From Pseudomonadota bacterium (lineage in GTDB: Bacteria; Pseudomonadota; Gammaproteobacteria; Burkholderiales; Burkholderiaceae_B): a stretch of DNA of 14,994 nucleotides. Shown here piece by piece: positions 7,572 through 14,811 of the stretch (the stretch's first letter is position 1; the number at the start of each line of letters is the position of its first letter). The translations under genes were made by a program, and so were the position numbers. Location: positions 1 to 14,994 of the forward strand of contig JAEWJD010000428.1 of assembly GCA_023386765.1 (NCBI GenBank). Reading direction: 5' to 3'. The notes beneath the pieces were generated by a model. It was not told the DNA's origin. It saw nothing but the letters and a program-made list of their open reading frames with translations, and searched no databases.

Positions 7572-7686
7572 GCTTGTCTCTTCCTTGGGATTATCTGGAC
7601 GCTATGCTGTCCGCCCGATGCGGGCGGCGTTGCGCAGTATGCACCAGCCTGTGGCCGGGAAACCAGAGAAAAAACACGCGCTGCGA
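7572..7686 (-). promoter_or_regulatory. Spacer upstream of the Bug gene with hairpin and possible -10
   Basis: 115 bp between the MFS stop and the Bug start. It holds a perfect 7 bp hairpin (CCGCCCG 7611-7617, loop ATG, CGGGCGG 7621-7627), a run of six T on the minus strand soon after the MFS stop (A-run 7669-7674 on the plus strand), and minus-strand GATAAT close to the Bug ribosome site. The T-run has no convincing stem before it, so I do not call a terminator. Confidence 0.35.
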
Positions 7687-8922
7687 CTAGCGGAGATCGG
7701 CCTGCGGCACCGTGGCCGCACGGCCCGGCCATCCTCCGATCACGGCCAGCATGATGGCCACCAGCGCATAGGGGGCCCCGGGGTCGAGGGCATACACCAG
7801 CGTGCCGGCCAGCGGCCCCAGGATCATGCCCAGCCCCTGCGCTGCGGCCACCGTCCCGGCGGTGGCACCCTGTTCGTCAGCCTGGACGGCGTTGGCCGCC
7901 AACGCCGTGACCGCGGGGAACACCCAGCCCATGCCAGCGGCCGCCACAAAGTAGCCCAGCCACAAGGCCCATTGGCCGCTGGCGAACAGAATGGAACCAA
8001 AGCCCAGCGCCGACAACAGGCAACCGGCACGGATCAGGCTGGCAGGCGGCCAGCCCAGACGCCGCACCAGCAATTGGGCCAGGATCAGGGCCACGCCCAC
8101 CACGGTCAGGGCAATACCGGCAACACGCGCCGCCGCCGGCGCGTCCAGCTGCAAGCGGTCCAGGGCGAAGAACCCCACCACGACTTGCGCTACCATGACG
8201 CTGAACATGGCCACGAAAGCCACCCGCAAGGCAGGCCGCAGCCGCGGATCCCCGATCTTCAACATGGCCGGTCTTGCACGCCCCTGCGGTGCCACGCGCG
8301 GCAACCAGCGCCACAGCACCAGCAGCGCCACCAGCGGCAATGCGGCCGTGATGAACAAGGGCAGCTCAAGACGGTACGCCGCCAACAGCCCGACCAGGCC
8401 CGGCCCGGCCACCATGCCCAAGCCGCTGGCAGCCCCCAGCATGGCCAAGGCACCGGCCCGCTGCTGTGGCGGCACATGATCCGCGATCAGGGCCGCGCCG
8501 GTGGCCGGCACGGCGGCATAGAAGCCGCCCGCGATCCCGCGCAGCACCACCATCCCCGTAAATGCCAGCCAGACCGGTGGCGCCTGGCGCAGCGCCACCG
8601 CGATGAACACGCACAGCGCTGCATACGACAGCACGAACCCGCCCAGCCCCTGCAACATGACACGGCGCCGTCCGAAGTGGTCGCTGGCCGCGCCCCAGCG
8701 GCGCGCCAGCAACACCCAGGCAACGCCGCCCACGGTCACGGCCATCCCCGCCTGCCAGGCCGCCAGGCCCAGGACGCGCGCAATCGGGCCGACCAGGGCA
8801 ACGAACGACATCATCGCCAGGGTGCAGACGAAGGTCTCGAACATCAATGGTTTGAGATTCAGGCCTTCGGCCACGGGCAGGGGGGTCCCGGCCGGAGCGG
8901 CGGTCGGAGAAGACACAGTCAT
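7687..8922 (-). CDS. Major facilitator superfamily (MFS) transporter, putatively iron-regulated
   Basis: Inner-membrane transporter of 411 aa with about 12 hydrophobic segments. The MFS loop motif between helices 2 and 3 is seen as ASDHFGRRRVML. Helices 4-5 contain VVLRGIAGGFYAAVPATGAA and LGAASGLGMVAGPGLVGLL, the latter resembling antiporter motif C, which suggests drug/H+-type export. Of the clustered starts I chose ATG 8922, since AAGGA lies 5 bases upstream; an in-frame ATG at 8928 abuts that site, and starts further up fall in the leader. A Fur box at 8985-9003 lies about 60 bp upstream, so repression by iron is likely. Fur-controlled MFS exporters of this size in Bordetella include the alcaligin exporter AlcS; a siderophore-export role is possible but no siderophore biosynthesis gene is in view. 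Confidence 0.92.
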   Translation of the reverse strand: MTVSSPTAAPAGTPLPVAEGLNLKPLMFETFVCTLAMMSFVALVGPIARVLGLAAWQAGMAVTVGGVAWVLLARRWGAASDHFGRRRVMLQGLGGFVLSYAALCVFIAVALRQAPPVWLAFTGMVVLRGIAGGFYAAVPATGAALIADHVPPQQRAGALAMLGAASGLGMVAGPGLVGLLAAYRLELPLFITAALPLVALLVLWRWLPRVAPQGRARPAMLKIGDPRLRPALRVAFVAMFSVMVAQVVVGFFALDRLQLDAPAAARVAGIALTVVGVALILAQLLVRRLGWPPASLIRAGCLLSALGFGSILFASGQWALWLGYFVAAAGMGWVFPAVTALAANAVQADEQGATAGTVAAAQGLGMILGPLAGTLVYALDPGAPYALVAIMLAVIGGWPGRAATVPQADLR

Positions 8923-8948
8923 GGGCATCCTTACGGCGTGCGTTTCAA

Positions 8949-8970
8949 GGCGGCTGACAGCCTTGCCGCC
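8949..8970. repeat. Inverted repeat in the MFS leader
   Basis: GGCGGC (8949-8954) and GCCGCC (8965-8970) can form a 6 bp stem with a 10-base loop in the 5' leader of the MFS mRNA. AAGGC (8947-8951) and GCCTT (8960-8964) could pair as an alternative. It may affect translation or be chance in GC-rich DNA. Confidence 0.3.
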
Positions 8971-8990
8971 AATACCGAATGAACGATAAT
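8963..8990 (+). promoter_or_regulatory. Candidate plus-strand promoter for the NTPase-aadA pair
   Basis: TTGCCG (8963-8968) as -35, a 16 bp spacer and GATAAT (8985-8990) as -10 point toward the P-loop NTPase gene. The -10 matches consensus at 5 of 6 positions and lies inside the Fur box, so Fur binding would block it. Confidence 0.4.
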
Positions 8991-9003
8991 AACTCTCATT
9001 TAC
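8985..9003. promoter_or_regulatory. Fur box
   Basis: GATAATAACTCTCATTTAC matches the 19 bp Fur consensus GATAATGATAATCATTATC at 13 positions by my count, and has the GATAATAA-TCTCATT look common before iron-regulated genes. It is an AT-rich island in GC-rich DNA, between the divergent MFS and NTPase-aadA genes, and could control both. Confidence 0.7.
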
Positions 9004-9031
9004 TAAATGGAACAGCAACCTTTACCTCGTC

Positions 9032-9054
9032 GTCCCGGGGTCTGCGCCCCGGAC
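9032..9054. repeat. GC-rich hairpin in the NTPase leader
   Basis: CCGGGG (9035-9040) pairs with CCCCGG (9047-9052) around loop TCTGCG, extended by GTC/GAC with one bulged C. There is no T-tract after it. It sits between the Fur box and the NTPase start and may be a leader structure. Confidence 0.35.
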
Positions 9055-9107
9055 TGTCCACCTTTCCCTCATCCCGACCCATGCCTGCTGCGTTGACCGG
9101 GTCCCAC

Positions 9108-9692
9108 ATGCCCGCCCCTGCCTTTGTCGTCATTTCCGGCTGTTCCGGCGGCGGCAAATCCACCCTGCTGGCCGAGCTTCAGCGCCGTGGCCACCACGTC
9201 ATCGAAGAACCCGGACGACGCGTGGTCCGAGAGCAGATGGCCTGCGACGGGCAGGCGCTTCCCTGGCGGGACATGCGCGCTTTCCTGGAGCGCGTCATCG
9301 CGCTCGCGCAGGCCGATCACGCCCGGGCGCGACAACAGGACGGATCATGGGTTTTCTTCGACCGCAGCCTGGTAGACGCTGCCGCGGCGCTGCAGGCACT
9401 GACCGGCGAAGCATGGCTGCCATGCCTGGGCCGTTCGCATCGCTACCATCCCCTGGTCTTCCTGACACCGCCCTGGCCGGAGATCTATGTGCAGGATGCC
9501 GAGCGCCGCCATGACCGCCAGGCCGCCGTCGCCGAGTACGACCGCTTGCTGCGCTGCTATCCCGCCCTCGGCTACCGGACCTGCGTGCTGGACCGTTGCA
9601 GCGTCGCCCAGCGGGCCGACTTCGTGCTCGACACCCTGGCGGGCGGCCCGATGCCCCCGCGTGCCCCGGCCGGGCTACCCTATGGCCCATGA
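9108..9692 (+). CDS. P-loop NTPase, AAA_28/NadR-like predicted ATPase
   Basis: Protein of 194 aa with a Walker A loop GCSGGGKST at residues 11-19, directly after a beta strand (FVVISG). Further family-like features are HHVIEEPGRRVVREQM, the FFDRSLVD block at the position of the second conserved Asp-Arg, and ERRHD followed by YDRLL, the lid-type Arg segment of small kinase-like NTPases. I assign it to the AAA_28/kinase-like group; its substrate is unknown. The frame is open upstream to 8979 and has an ATG at 9081, but neither has a good ribosome site and both add unstructured sequence. ATG 9108 puts the P-loop at the normal place, though its Shine-Dalgarno is weak. Its stop overlaps the aadA start (ATGA), implying coupled translation. 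Confidence 0.82.
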   Translation: MPAPAFVVISGCSGGGKSTLLAELQRRGHHVIEEPGRRVVREQMACDGQALPWRDMRAFLERVIALAQADHARARQQDGSWVFFDRSLVDAAAALQALTGEAWLPCLGRSHRYHPLVFLTPPWPEIYVQDAERRHDRQAAVAEYDRLLRCYPALGYRTCVLDRCSVAQRADFVLDTLAGGPMPPRAPAGLPYGP

Positions 9693-10486
9693 ATCGCACC
9701 ATCCCTTCCGGCATCGCCACCCAGGTCGCCCAGGCCCAGGCCGTCCTGCAGCACCATCTGGGTGAGTCCCTTGCGGCGTTATATCTGTACGGATCGGCCG
9801 TCGATGGCGGCCTGTATCCCTACAGCGACATTGATCTGCTGGCCATCACCGATACCCCGCCAGATGCCGCCCTGCGCCAGGCACTGATGACGGCACTGCT
9901 GTCCGTCTCCGCAGCGCCCGGCAAATCGGCCTCTCGGCGGGCCCTGGAGGTCACGGTGCTGGCGCAGGAACACATCGTGCCCTGGCGTCATCCGGCGCGC
10001 CGCGAAGCCCAATTCGGAGAGTGGTTGCGCGAGGAATTGCAGGCCGGCATCGTCCAGGCGCCCACGGACGACCCCGACCTGGCCATCCTGCTCACCCAGG
10101 CCAGAAACCAGAGCCTGACGATCCTGGGCAGGGACGCCGCCACCCTGCTGGCCCCGGTGCCGCCGGCCGATCTGGTCACTGCCCTGCAACAGACCGTGGC
10201 GCAATGGCAGGAAGCGGCTGACTGGGCCGGCGATGAAAGAAACATCATCCTCGCGCTCGCCCGCATCTGGTACACCGCGACCCGGGGCGGGATTGCCTCG
10301 AAGGTGGCGGCCGCCGACTGGCTGCTGACTCGGATCGACGCCCCCTACCGGGCCGTGCTGACGCAGGCCCGGGCGGGATACCTGGGGCTGGCGCCCGATG
10401 ATCTCGTCAGCCGACAGGATGCGGTGGCGGATTTCATCGACCATGCCCGGCAGCGCATCCAGGCCCTGTGCGCCACGGCCGCCTGA
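9689..10486 (+). CDS. aadA: Chromosomal AadA-type aminoglycoside nucleotidyltransferase, ANT(3'')/(9)-like
   Basis: Predicted to transfer AMP from ATP to streptomycin (3'') and spectinomycin (9). The 265 aa length matches AadA (~262). The nucleotidyltransferase motif is LYGSAVDGGLYPYSDIDLLA (33-52), with Mg ligands D47 and D49. E87 in RALEVTV is at the catalytic base position; W112 in FGEW and D178 in DWAGDERN match the residues I recall as needed for streptomycin. Alignment from memory continues through ARIWYTA, AADWLL, QARAGYLG and SRQDAVADF to the end, so the protein is intact. There is no integron attC, integrase or insertion sequence beside it, and base composition matches its neighbours, which fits an intrinsic chromosomal gene. 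It overlaps the NTPase stop by ATGA and is probably made from the same mRNA. A narrower or different substrate is possible. Confidence 0.92.
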   Translation: MNRTIPSGIATQVAQAQAVLQHHLGESLAALYLYGSAVDGGLYPYSDIDLLAITDTPPDAALRQALMTALLSVSAAPGKSASRRALEVTVLAQEHIVPWRHPARREAQFGEWLREELQAGIVQAPTDDPDLAILLTQARNQSLTILGRDAATLLAPVPPADLVTALQQTVAQWQEAADWAGDERNIILALARIWYTATRGGIASKVAAADWLLTRIDAPYRAVLTQARAGYLGLAPDDLVSRQDAVADFIDHARQRIQALCATAA

Positions 10487-10504
10487 GCCGCGCACGCCAG
10501 GGGC

Positions 10505-13500
10505 TCAGAAACGCCAGTTCACCGACAGATCCGCGCCCACGTCACGCTGCCCGACGCTGAAGACGCGGGTGTTCACGCTGGCACGCACTGCCACGTTGTC
10601 CTGCGGATGAAAGCTCATGCCGGCCTTCACGCTCATGGCATCCCGATCGCCGATGGCCTGACGTTGATCGAAGGCGATCTGGGGCGAGGCACGCAGGCGC
10701 GCGCGCTGCGTGGCGTCGCGGCCCAGCCATTCGTGGTCCCAGGTGACCGACAGGTAGGCCTGCAGCTGCTGCTCGGCACGCAAGGCCCAGCGCGCCTGGG
10801 CCATGACGCCCAGGCGGCTCTGCAGGCTGTCTGCGCTCAGGGACGACAACGCGAGGTTGCTGGACAGCGCGCCCGACTCTTTGACAGCGGGCCGGCGGGC
10901 ATGGACGTAGTCCAGCCCGGCCACCGGACCGAGGGAGACGCTCGGCGCAACGGGCAGCAGATAGGCGCCCATCAGGCCCGCGTTGATGCTGCTGCCGCGC
11001 CAGTGGCTGTCCGGCTCGCCCTGATAGTCGGCAAATGCCAACGAGCGCTTCATCTTGCCTTCCTCGCGGCCCACGCGCGCCTGCGCCGAGAAGAACCACC
11101 GCGGATCCTCGAGCGCCTGATAGCGGGTGTGCAGCCCCAGTTGCAACGCCGTGCTGCTGCCTTTGCCGCGCTGCGGCGAACGGCTGGTGACATCCAGGTC
11201 CGAGACAGCCAGGTTCAGGCCATAGGTCCAGGCGCTGCCGGCCGCGCGATGCTCCAGGCCCGCCAACACCCCTGTCTCGCGGCTGCGATAACTGGCGAGC
11301 CCACGCTGCGCGTCCTGGCTGCCGTGATAGCCGAAGGGCTGCACGAAGGTCTGCCAACCCGGGGCGCGCAGACCCGGTGTGCGGGAGTACAGCCCTTGGG
11401 AAGCCAGCAGCGCCCCGATGCGATGGTCACGCTGGATGACCCCGGCCATCAACGCGCCGTAGGCTCCCGGGCCGAGCTGCTCCAACGCCAGGGCGACATC
11501 GCTGCCATCGGCGCGTGAAAAATCCAGCGACTGGTACAAGGCCTGCACCGGTTGCTGCTGGGCCGCCGATGCCCGCTCCAGGGCCTGCCCCAAGGCACGC
11601 GCATTGGCTGAAACGGCATATTGGGCATAGGCATCGGCCTGGCGCGTCACCGACCAGCCATGCCCCTGCCCGGCAGCCGGCTGCGTGCTGATGGCCAGCG
11701 TGGGCGACGCCAGCGTGGCGCTCACCTCCCTGAAATCGCCTTGCTGCTGGCCGGCCTGGATCAGGGTGGCGGAATGCAGCGTCCAGCCATCGGCATACCA
11801 GTCCGGCTGCAAGGCCAGCTGCAAGGTGCCGTCCCACGAAGCCAGGCCGCTGACCGTCAGGCGATCATTCCCGCCACTGGCATTGGCCTCCATACGCAGG
11901 CTGCCCTGGGGACCCTGGACATAATCGCCGTCGATCGCGATGGTGCCAAAAGAGTTACCCGGACTGAGCGTGCCGTCGTTGCGGAACACTCCCTCGGCGT
12001 TCAAGGTGTAGCGGCTGTTGCCGGCCAGCGTCGCGCCGGCAGCCACCTCCACTCCATGCACCGCATGCTCGCCATTGAGCGAGCTGTAGCCCCCGGCCAG
12101 CTTGAGATCCAGGTTGTTCAGGCCGCGGATATCGCCATCGTGGCGGAAGACGAACTGCCCGTCGGCACCCGCCGTGGCCTGTCCCTGGGCATCGGCCAGG
12201 CGCCCCAGGCTGAGGGTGGTCAGGCGCAGACGGCCATGCTCGTCGCGTTGATCGTAGTGCGAGACGATGTCGCCATAGACCCGGGCGCCGCGCAGGAGAT
12301 TGATCTCGCCGACCAGCGCGTTGTCCGCCATGTAGAGCGCCGCCTGGCGCCCGGCGATCGAGCCGCTGATATCCACCTGCTGCAGCAGCGCGCCCTGCAA
12401 TTCCGGCAACAGCGGCAATGCGCCTTCGTCCTCGGATTCCCGGATATAGGAACCGCGATACTCGCTGGCCGAGCCCATGCTGTTGTTGCCAAAGTCGAAG
12501 GCCAGCGCAATGCCGTCCTGGCCCAGGGCCTGGACATCGCCGCGCACGTTCAGGGTATGGTCCTTGCCGTAGCTGAACATGATCCCGCGTCCATTCCAGC
12601 CATTGGCATGCACGCGCGTGCCTGGCGCAATGGTCAGCGCGTTGGCACTGCCATCGACCCGCACGCCGGCCGCACCCGCGCCGACGGTCAGGAGATCGGC
12701 CTGCTGGTTGATGCGGTTGCGCTCGCCATAGACATGCAATCCCAGGCCCAGCGTAGCGCTGTTGTAGCTGCCGGCGACATAGGCGCTGCCGTCCTCGTTG
12801 CGCCCGGCATACGGATTGCGGTTATCCAGCACCTGGTCATCGCCATAGACCGAATAGCCGTAGAAATTGCGGCGGTCTATCTGCAGGCCCATATCCTGCA
12901 GCGCAGCCAGCTCGGCCTCCATGAAGTTCACATAATTGCGATAGGTCTGATGGCTCATCAGGCTGTTACGCAATTCGATGTGGCTCATGTAGTCATCATC
13001 CAGCTCGCCATCGGACAACATGCGCACCGGCAGGCCCGGCATGGCCCCGGCCAGCACCTCCTGCACATGGCTGCCGGTGAAATACCCTTTGTCCTGGCGC
13101 GCATCGAAAGCGTCGGGGCTATCGGCGTTCTGGCAGCCCTGGCACAGCACGGCCTGGCCCGGACGGGCCGGATTGCCGTTGTCATCGCGCAGATGGGCCG
13201 ACCACTGATTGAGCGCGTCTCCGAAGTGCGGCGTGGGCACCCCTTCGGTCTTGTCTTCGACATTGTTGGAGATCCCCAGGGCATGACCCAGCTCATGAAA
13301 GATCACGGCCGAGAAGTCTATTTTCCCGGGATCCCGCGCCAGCTGAGACGGCACATGCTCCAGCATGTCGAAATCGAGCCGGCCCACGGAAATGAAAGCA
13401 TGCGCAAAGGCCCCGTCGCGAGCGTCCCCGCCCATGGCCGCCTGCAACAAGGTGCTGTCGATCGCTTGCCCGGCAGCTTTGTAGGGCGGGCTGTAGGCGC

Positions 13501-13825
13501 CGGCATTGAGCTCTTCGAAGGTGCCCACGTTGATGATCGGCGGCACATGATCCGGCGGCAAAGTCAGGATGTCGGCCCACAGTTCCAGCCCGGCCATGAT
13601 CTTCTGCTGCTGCGCGGCATCCAGCGTGAACGTCGATGTCTCCGGCGTCTCGCCGTCCTGCACGAAAAAAGGGCCATCCCCCGGCCCGAAAAACCGCACC
13701 TCGAATGCCGTTCTCCCGTCCTTGTTCCTGGCTTCCCGGACATCCATGGCCTGGGTCGACAGGGGCAACATCACCAGGGTGGCTGCCAGCGGAGCCAGAA
13801 ATCGGTGTCTTCGGTCTATTTTCAT
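10505..13825 (-). CDS. Autotransporter (type Va) with zinc metallopeptidase passenger
   Basis: Outer-membrane/secreted protein of 1106 aa. Domains in order: Sec signal peptide 1-26 (cut after STQA); metallopeptidase domain about 27-325 with HELGHALG (177-184), then YMSHIELRNSLMSHQ (279-293), where H282 and M290 suit a third zinc ligand and Met-turn, then LAALQDMG; beta-helix repeats about 355-610; pertactin-like autochaperone segment about 614-730 (NDGTLSPGNSFGTIAIDGDY); helical linker about 740-815; beta-barrel 822-1106 ending in the usual aromatic residue (NWRF). C228 and C231 form a CxxC in the passenger. I chose ATG 13825 because it begins a clean signal peptide, although its ribosome site is weak; the in-frame ATG at 13876 would add 17 residues. 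The stop is 18 bp from the aadA stop (convergent), with no strong terminator seen. Target unknown; a surface protease or adhesin is likely. Confidence 0.93.
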   Translation of the reverse strand: MKIDRRHRFLAPLAATLVMLPLSTQAMDVREARNKDGRTAFEVRFFGPGDGPFFVQDGETPETSTFTLDAAQQQKIMAGLELWADILTLPPDHVPPIINVGTFEELNAGAYSPPYKAAGQAIDSTLLQAAMGGDARDGAFAHAFISVGRLDFDMLEHVPSQLARDPGKIDFSAVIFHELGHALGISNNVEDKTEGVPTPHFGDALNQWSAHLRDDNGNPARPGQAVLCQGCQNADSPDAFDARQDKGYFTGSHVQEVLAGAMPGLPVRMLSDGELDDDYMSHIELRNSLMSHQTYRNYVNFMEAELAALQDMGLQIDRRNFYGYSVYGDDQVLDNRNPYAGRNEDGSAYVAGSYNSATLGLGLHVYGERNRINQQADLLTVGAGAAGVRVDGSANALTIAPGTRVHANGWNGRGIMFSYGKDHTLNVRGDVQALGQDGIALAFDFGNNSMGSASEYRGSYIRESEDEGALPLLPELQGALLQQVDISGSIAGRQAALYMADNALVGEINLLRGARVYGDIVSHYDQRDEHGRLRLTTLSLGRLADAQGQATAGADGQFVFRHDGDIRGLNNLDLKLAGGYSSLNGEHAVHGVEVAAGATLAGNSRYTLNAEGVFRNDGTLSPGNSFGTIAIDGDYVQGPQGSLRMEANASGGNDRLTVSGLASWDGTLQLALQPDWYADGWTLHSATLIQAGQQQGDFREVSATLASPTLAISTQPAAGQGHGWSVTRQADAYAQYAVSANARALGQALERASAAQQQPVQALYQSLDFSRADGSDVALALEQLGPGAYGALMAGVIQRDHRIGALLASQGLYSRTPGLRAPGWQTFVQPFGYHGSQDAQRGLASYRSRETGVLAGLEHRAAGSAWTYGLNLAVSDLDVTSRSPQRGKGSSTALQLGLHTRYQALEDPRWFFSAQARVGREEGKMKRSLAFADYQGEPDSHWRGSSINAGLMGAYLLPVAPSVSLGPVAGLDYVHARRPAVKESGALSSNLALSSLSADSLQSRLGVMAQARWALRAEQQLQAYLSVTWDHEWLGRDATQRARLRASPQIAFDQRQAIGDRDAMSVKAGMSFHPQDNVAVRASVNTRVFSVGQRDVGADLSVNWRF

Positions 13826-13935
13826 CGGTGTTCCAGAGTCTCGGAAAATGGCAACGCCCGGGCGAAGCGGCAACATCCCCGACCTGCCCGGAAACGACCG
13901 CCTTCCGCTGGAGATCCAGCCCAGCGCCGGACGTC

Positions 13936-13964
13936 ATAATCCGCGAAAGTGCCTGCGCCGACAA
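13936..13964 (-). promoter_or_regulatory. Candidate promoter of the autotransporter gene
   Basis: On the minus strand TTGTCG (plus-strand 13959-13964) and GATTAT (13936-13941) are separated by 17 bp. Each matches consensus at 4 of 6 positions. It would leave a leader of about 105 bases. The remaining divergent spacer to 14111 shows no other gene or clear regulator site. Confidence 0.35.
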
Positions 13965-14111
13965 TCTGAAACTGATCCCGCAGTCCTGCCGGCAGCCGCT
14001 TGAGCACGCCGGGGCGGAATCCGGCCGGCGCGGCCCTCAAGATCGGGGGGGCGAGCGATCCGCCTGCGGCGGTTACAAGCCTGGGGCAGCGGCTCGGTTA
14101 AAGTGACAACC

Positions 14112-14498
14112 ATGAGCAGAAACAAACAAAAGCCCGCCGCCAAGGGCGGCGGCCGGTCGCCCAAATCCCTCTATGACGCCCAGGCCCTGGAGCACTTCAT
14201 GGCCCTGCTGGGCCTGCCCTGGCAGCCGGGGCGTGCCGAACGCGCCGAAGTCCGCGCCAGCTACCGCCTCGGGCCGGCGCGCCCCTTGATCATCGAACAG
14301 ACCCTGGTCGAATTTCATTGCGACGAGCGCCGCGCCAAGGTGTGGGTGCCGGAATTCCAGCGCACCAGCTTTCATCAATGGTTCGAGGTCCCGCTGCAGG
14401 AATTCGAATACACCCCGGGTGGCTCCATGCTCAAGATCAAGGCGCCGGCACGCGGCAATGCGCCCCCTTATACGGTCGGCCTCAAGCCGATCGAATAA
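14112..14498 (+). CDS. Conserved-looking small protein of unknown function
   Basis: 128 aa, not recognised. The N-terminus is basic and probably disordered (KQKPAAKGGGRSPKS). It is followed by a helix-like YDAQALEHFMALLGLPW and then likely beta-strands with many aromatics (LIIEQTLVEFHCDERRAKVW, FHQWFEVPLQEFEY, SMLKIKAP). There is no signal peptide or membrane segment. I chose ATG 14112, which has AAAGTGA upstream; an in-frame GTG at 14103 would add three residues. Composition and the steady G/C third-position bias agree with a real gene. It stands alone, divergent from the autotransporter gene and convergent with the copper chaperone gene. A role cannot be inferred. Confidence 0.8.
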   Translation: MSRNKQKPAAKGGGRSPKSLYDAQALEHFMALLGLPWQPGRAERAEVRASYRLGPARPLIIEQTLVEFHCDERRAKVWVPEFQRTSFHQWFEVPLQEFEYTPGGSMLKIKAPARGNAPPYTVGLKPIE

Positions 14499-14511
14499 AT
14501 CGCCCGTCAGG

Positions 14512-14553
14512 CAAAAAAAAAGGGGCCGGCGGGATACGCATCCCGCCGGCCCC
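14512..14553 (-). terminator. Strong Rho-independent terminator of the copZ-like gene
   Basis: A perfect 14 bp stem (14522-14535 with 14540-14553) closes a 4-base loop ACGC. On the minus strand it is followed at once by nine T (A-tract 14513-14521). It ends minus-strand transcription from the copper chaperone gene. On the plus strand there is no T-tract, so for the hypothetical gene it would be only a structural block. Confidence 0.9.
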
Positions 14554-14585
14554 CGCCCTGTTTGCGGCCCCGCCAGGGCCTGGGT

Positions 14586-14780
14586 TCAGGCCTCGCGGGG
14601 CGGATAACCCGCCTCGCGCAATGCCGCCACGATCTGCGCCTGGGCAAGCGCGCTTTGCACCGTGACCTGCCGGCTGGGCGGATCGGCCACGACCGTAGCC
14701 TGCGGATCCACCGCCTGGATCGCCTTGGTCACGCTGCGCGCGCAGCCACCGCAAGTCATGCCATCGATATGAAATTGCAT
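14586..14780 (-). CDS. copZ: CopZ-like copper chaperone, heavy-metal-associated (HMA) domain
   Basis: Single HMA-domain protein of 64 aa. The metal-binding loop GMTCGGCARSV has C10 and C13 in the MxCxxC arrangement; the rest follows the beta-alpha-beta-beta-alpha-beta pattern, ending in REAGYPP. Such chaperones bind Cu(I) in the cytosol and hand it to a CopA-type ATPase or to CueR. The frame is open to 14831, but that extension would run through the promoter operator. ATG 14780 with AAAAGGAGC upstream is clearly the start. It is monocistronic: a CueR-type promoter before it and an intrinsic terminator after it. No copA or cueR lies in the window. A mercury or zinc role is less likely given the operator type. 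Confidence 0.92.
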   Translation of the reverse strand: MQFHIDGMTCGGCARSVTKAIQAVDPQATVVADPPSRQVTVQSALAQAQIVAALREAGYPPREA

Positions 14781-14811
14781 CAGATGCTCCTTTTCTGAAG
14801 AGGGTGTACAC

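Noticed and set aside
8366..8723. Short minus-strand frames inside the MFS gene
   Set aside because: Cys/Arg/Trp-rich shadow frames in another phase of the transporter gene, with no ribosome sites.
7552..8982. Open frame of 476 codons on the plus strand, antisense to the MFS gene
   Set aside because: Its product is almost entirely Gln/His/Arg-rich, the mirror of hydrophobic Leu/Ala/Val codons in the transporter.
9596..9688. Upstream extension of the aadA frame
   Set aside because: The extra residues are inside the NTPase gene and are Arg/Pro-rich; ATG 9689 gives exact alignment of catalytic residue numbers with AadA.
11621..13939. Open frame of 772 codons on the plus strand, antisense to the autotransporter gene
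   Set aside because: The opposite strand encodes a complete autotransporter with signal peptide, HExxH and barrel. The antisense product has no recognisable motif.
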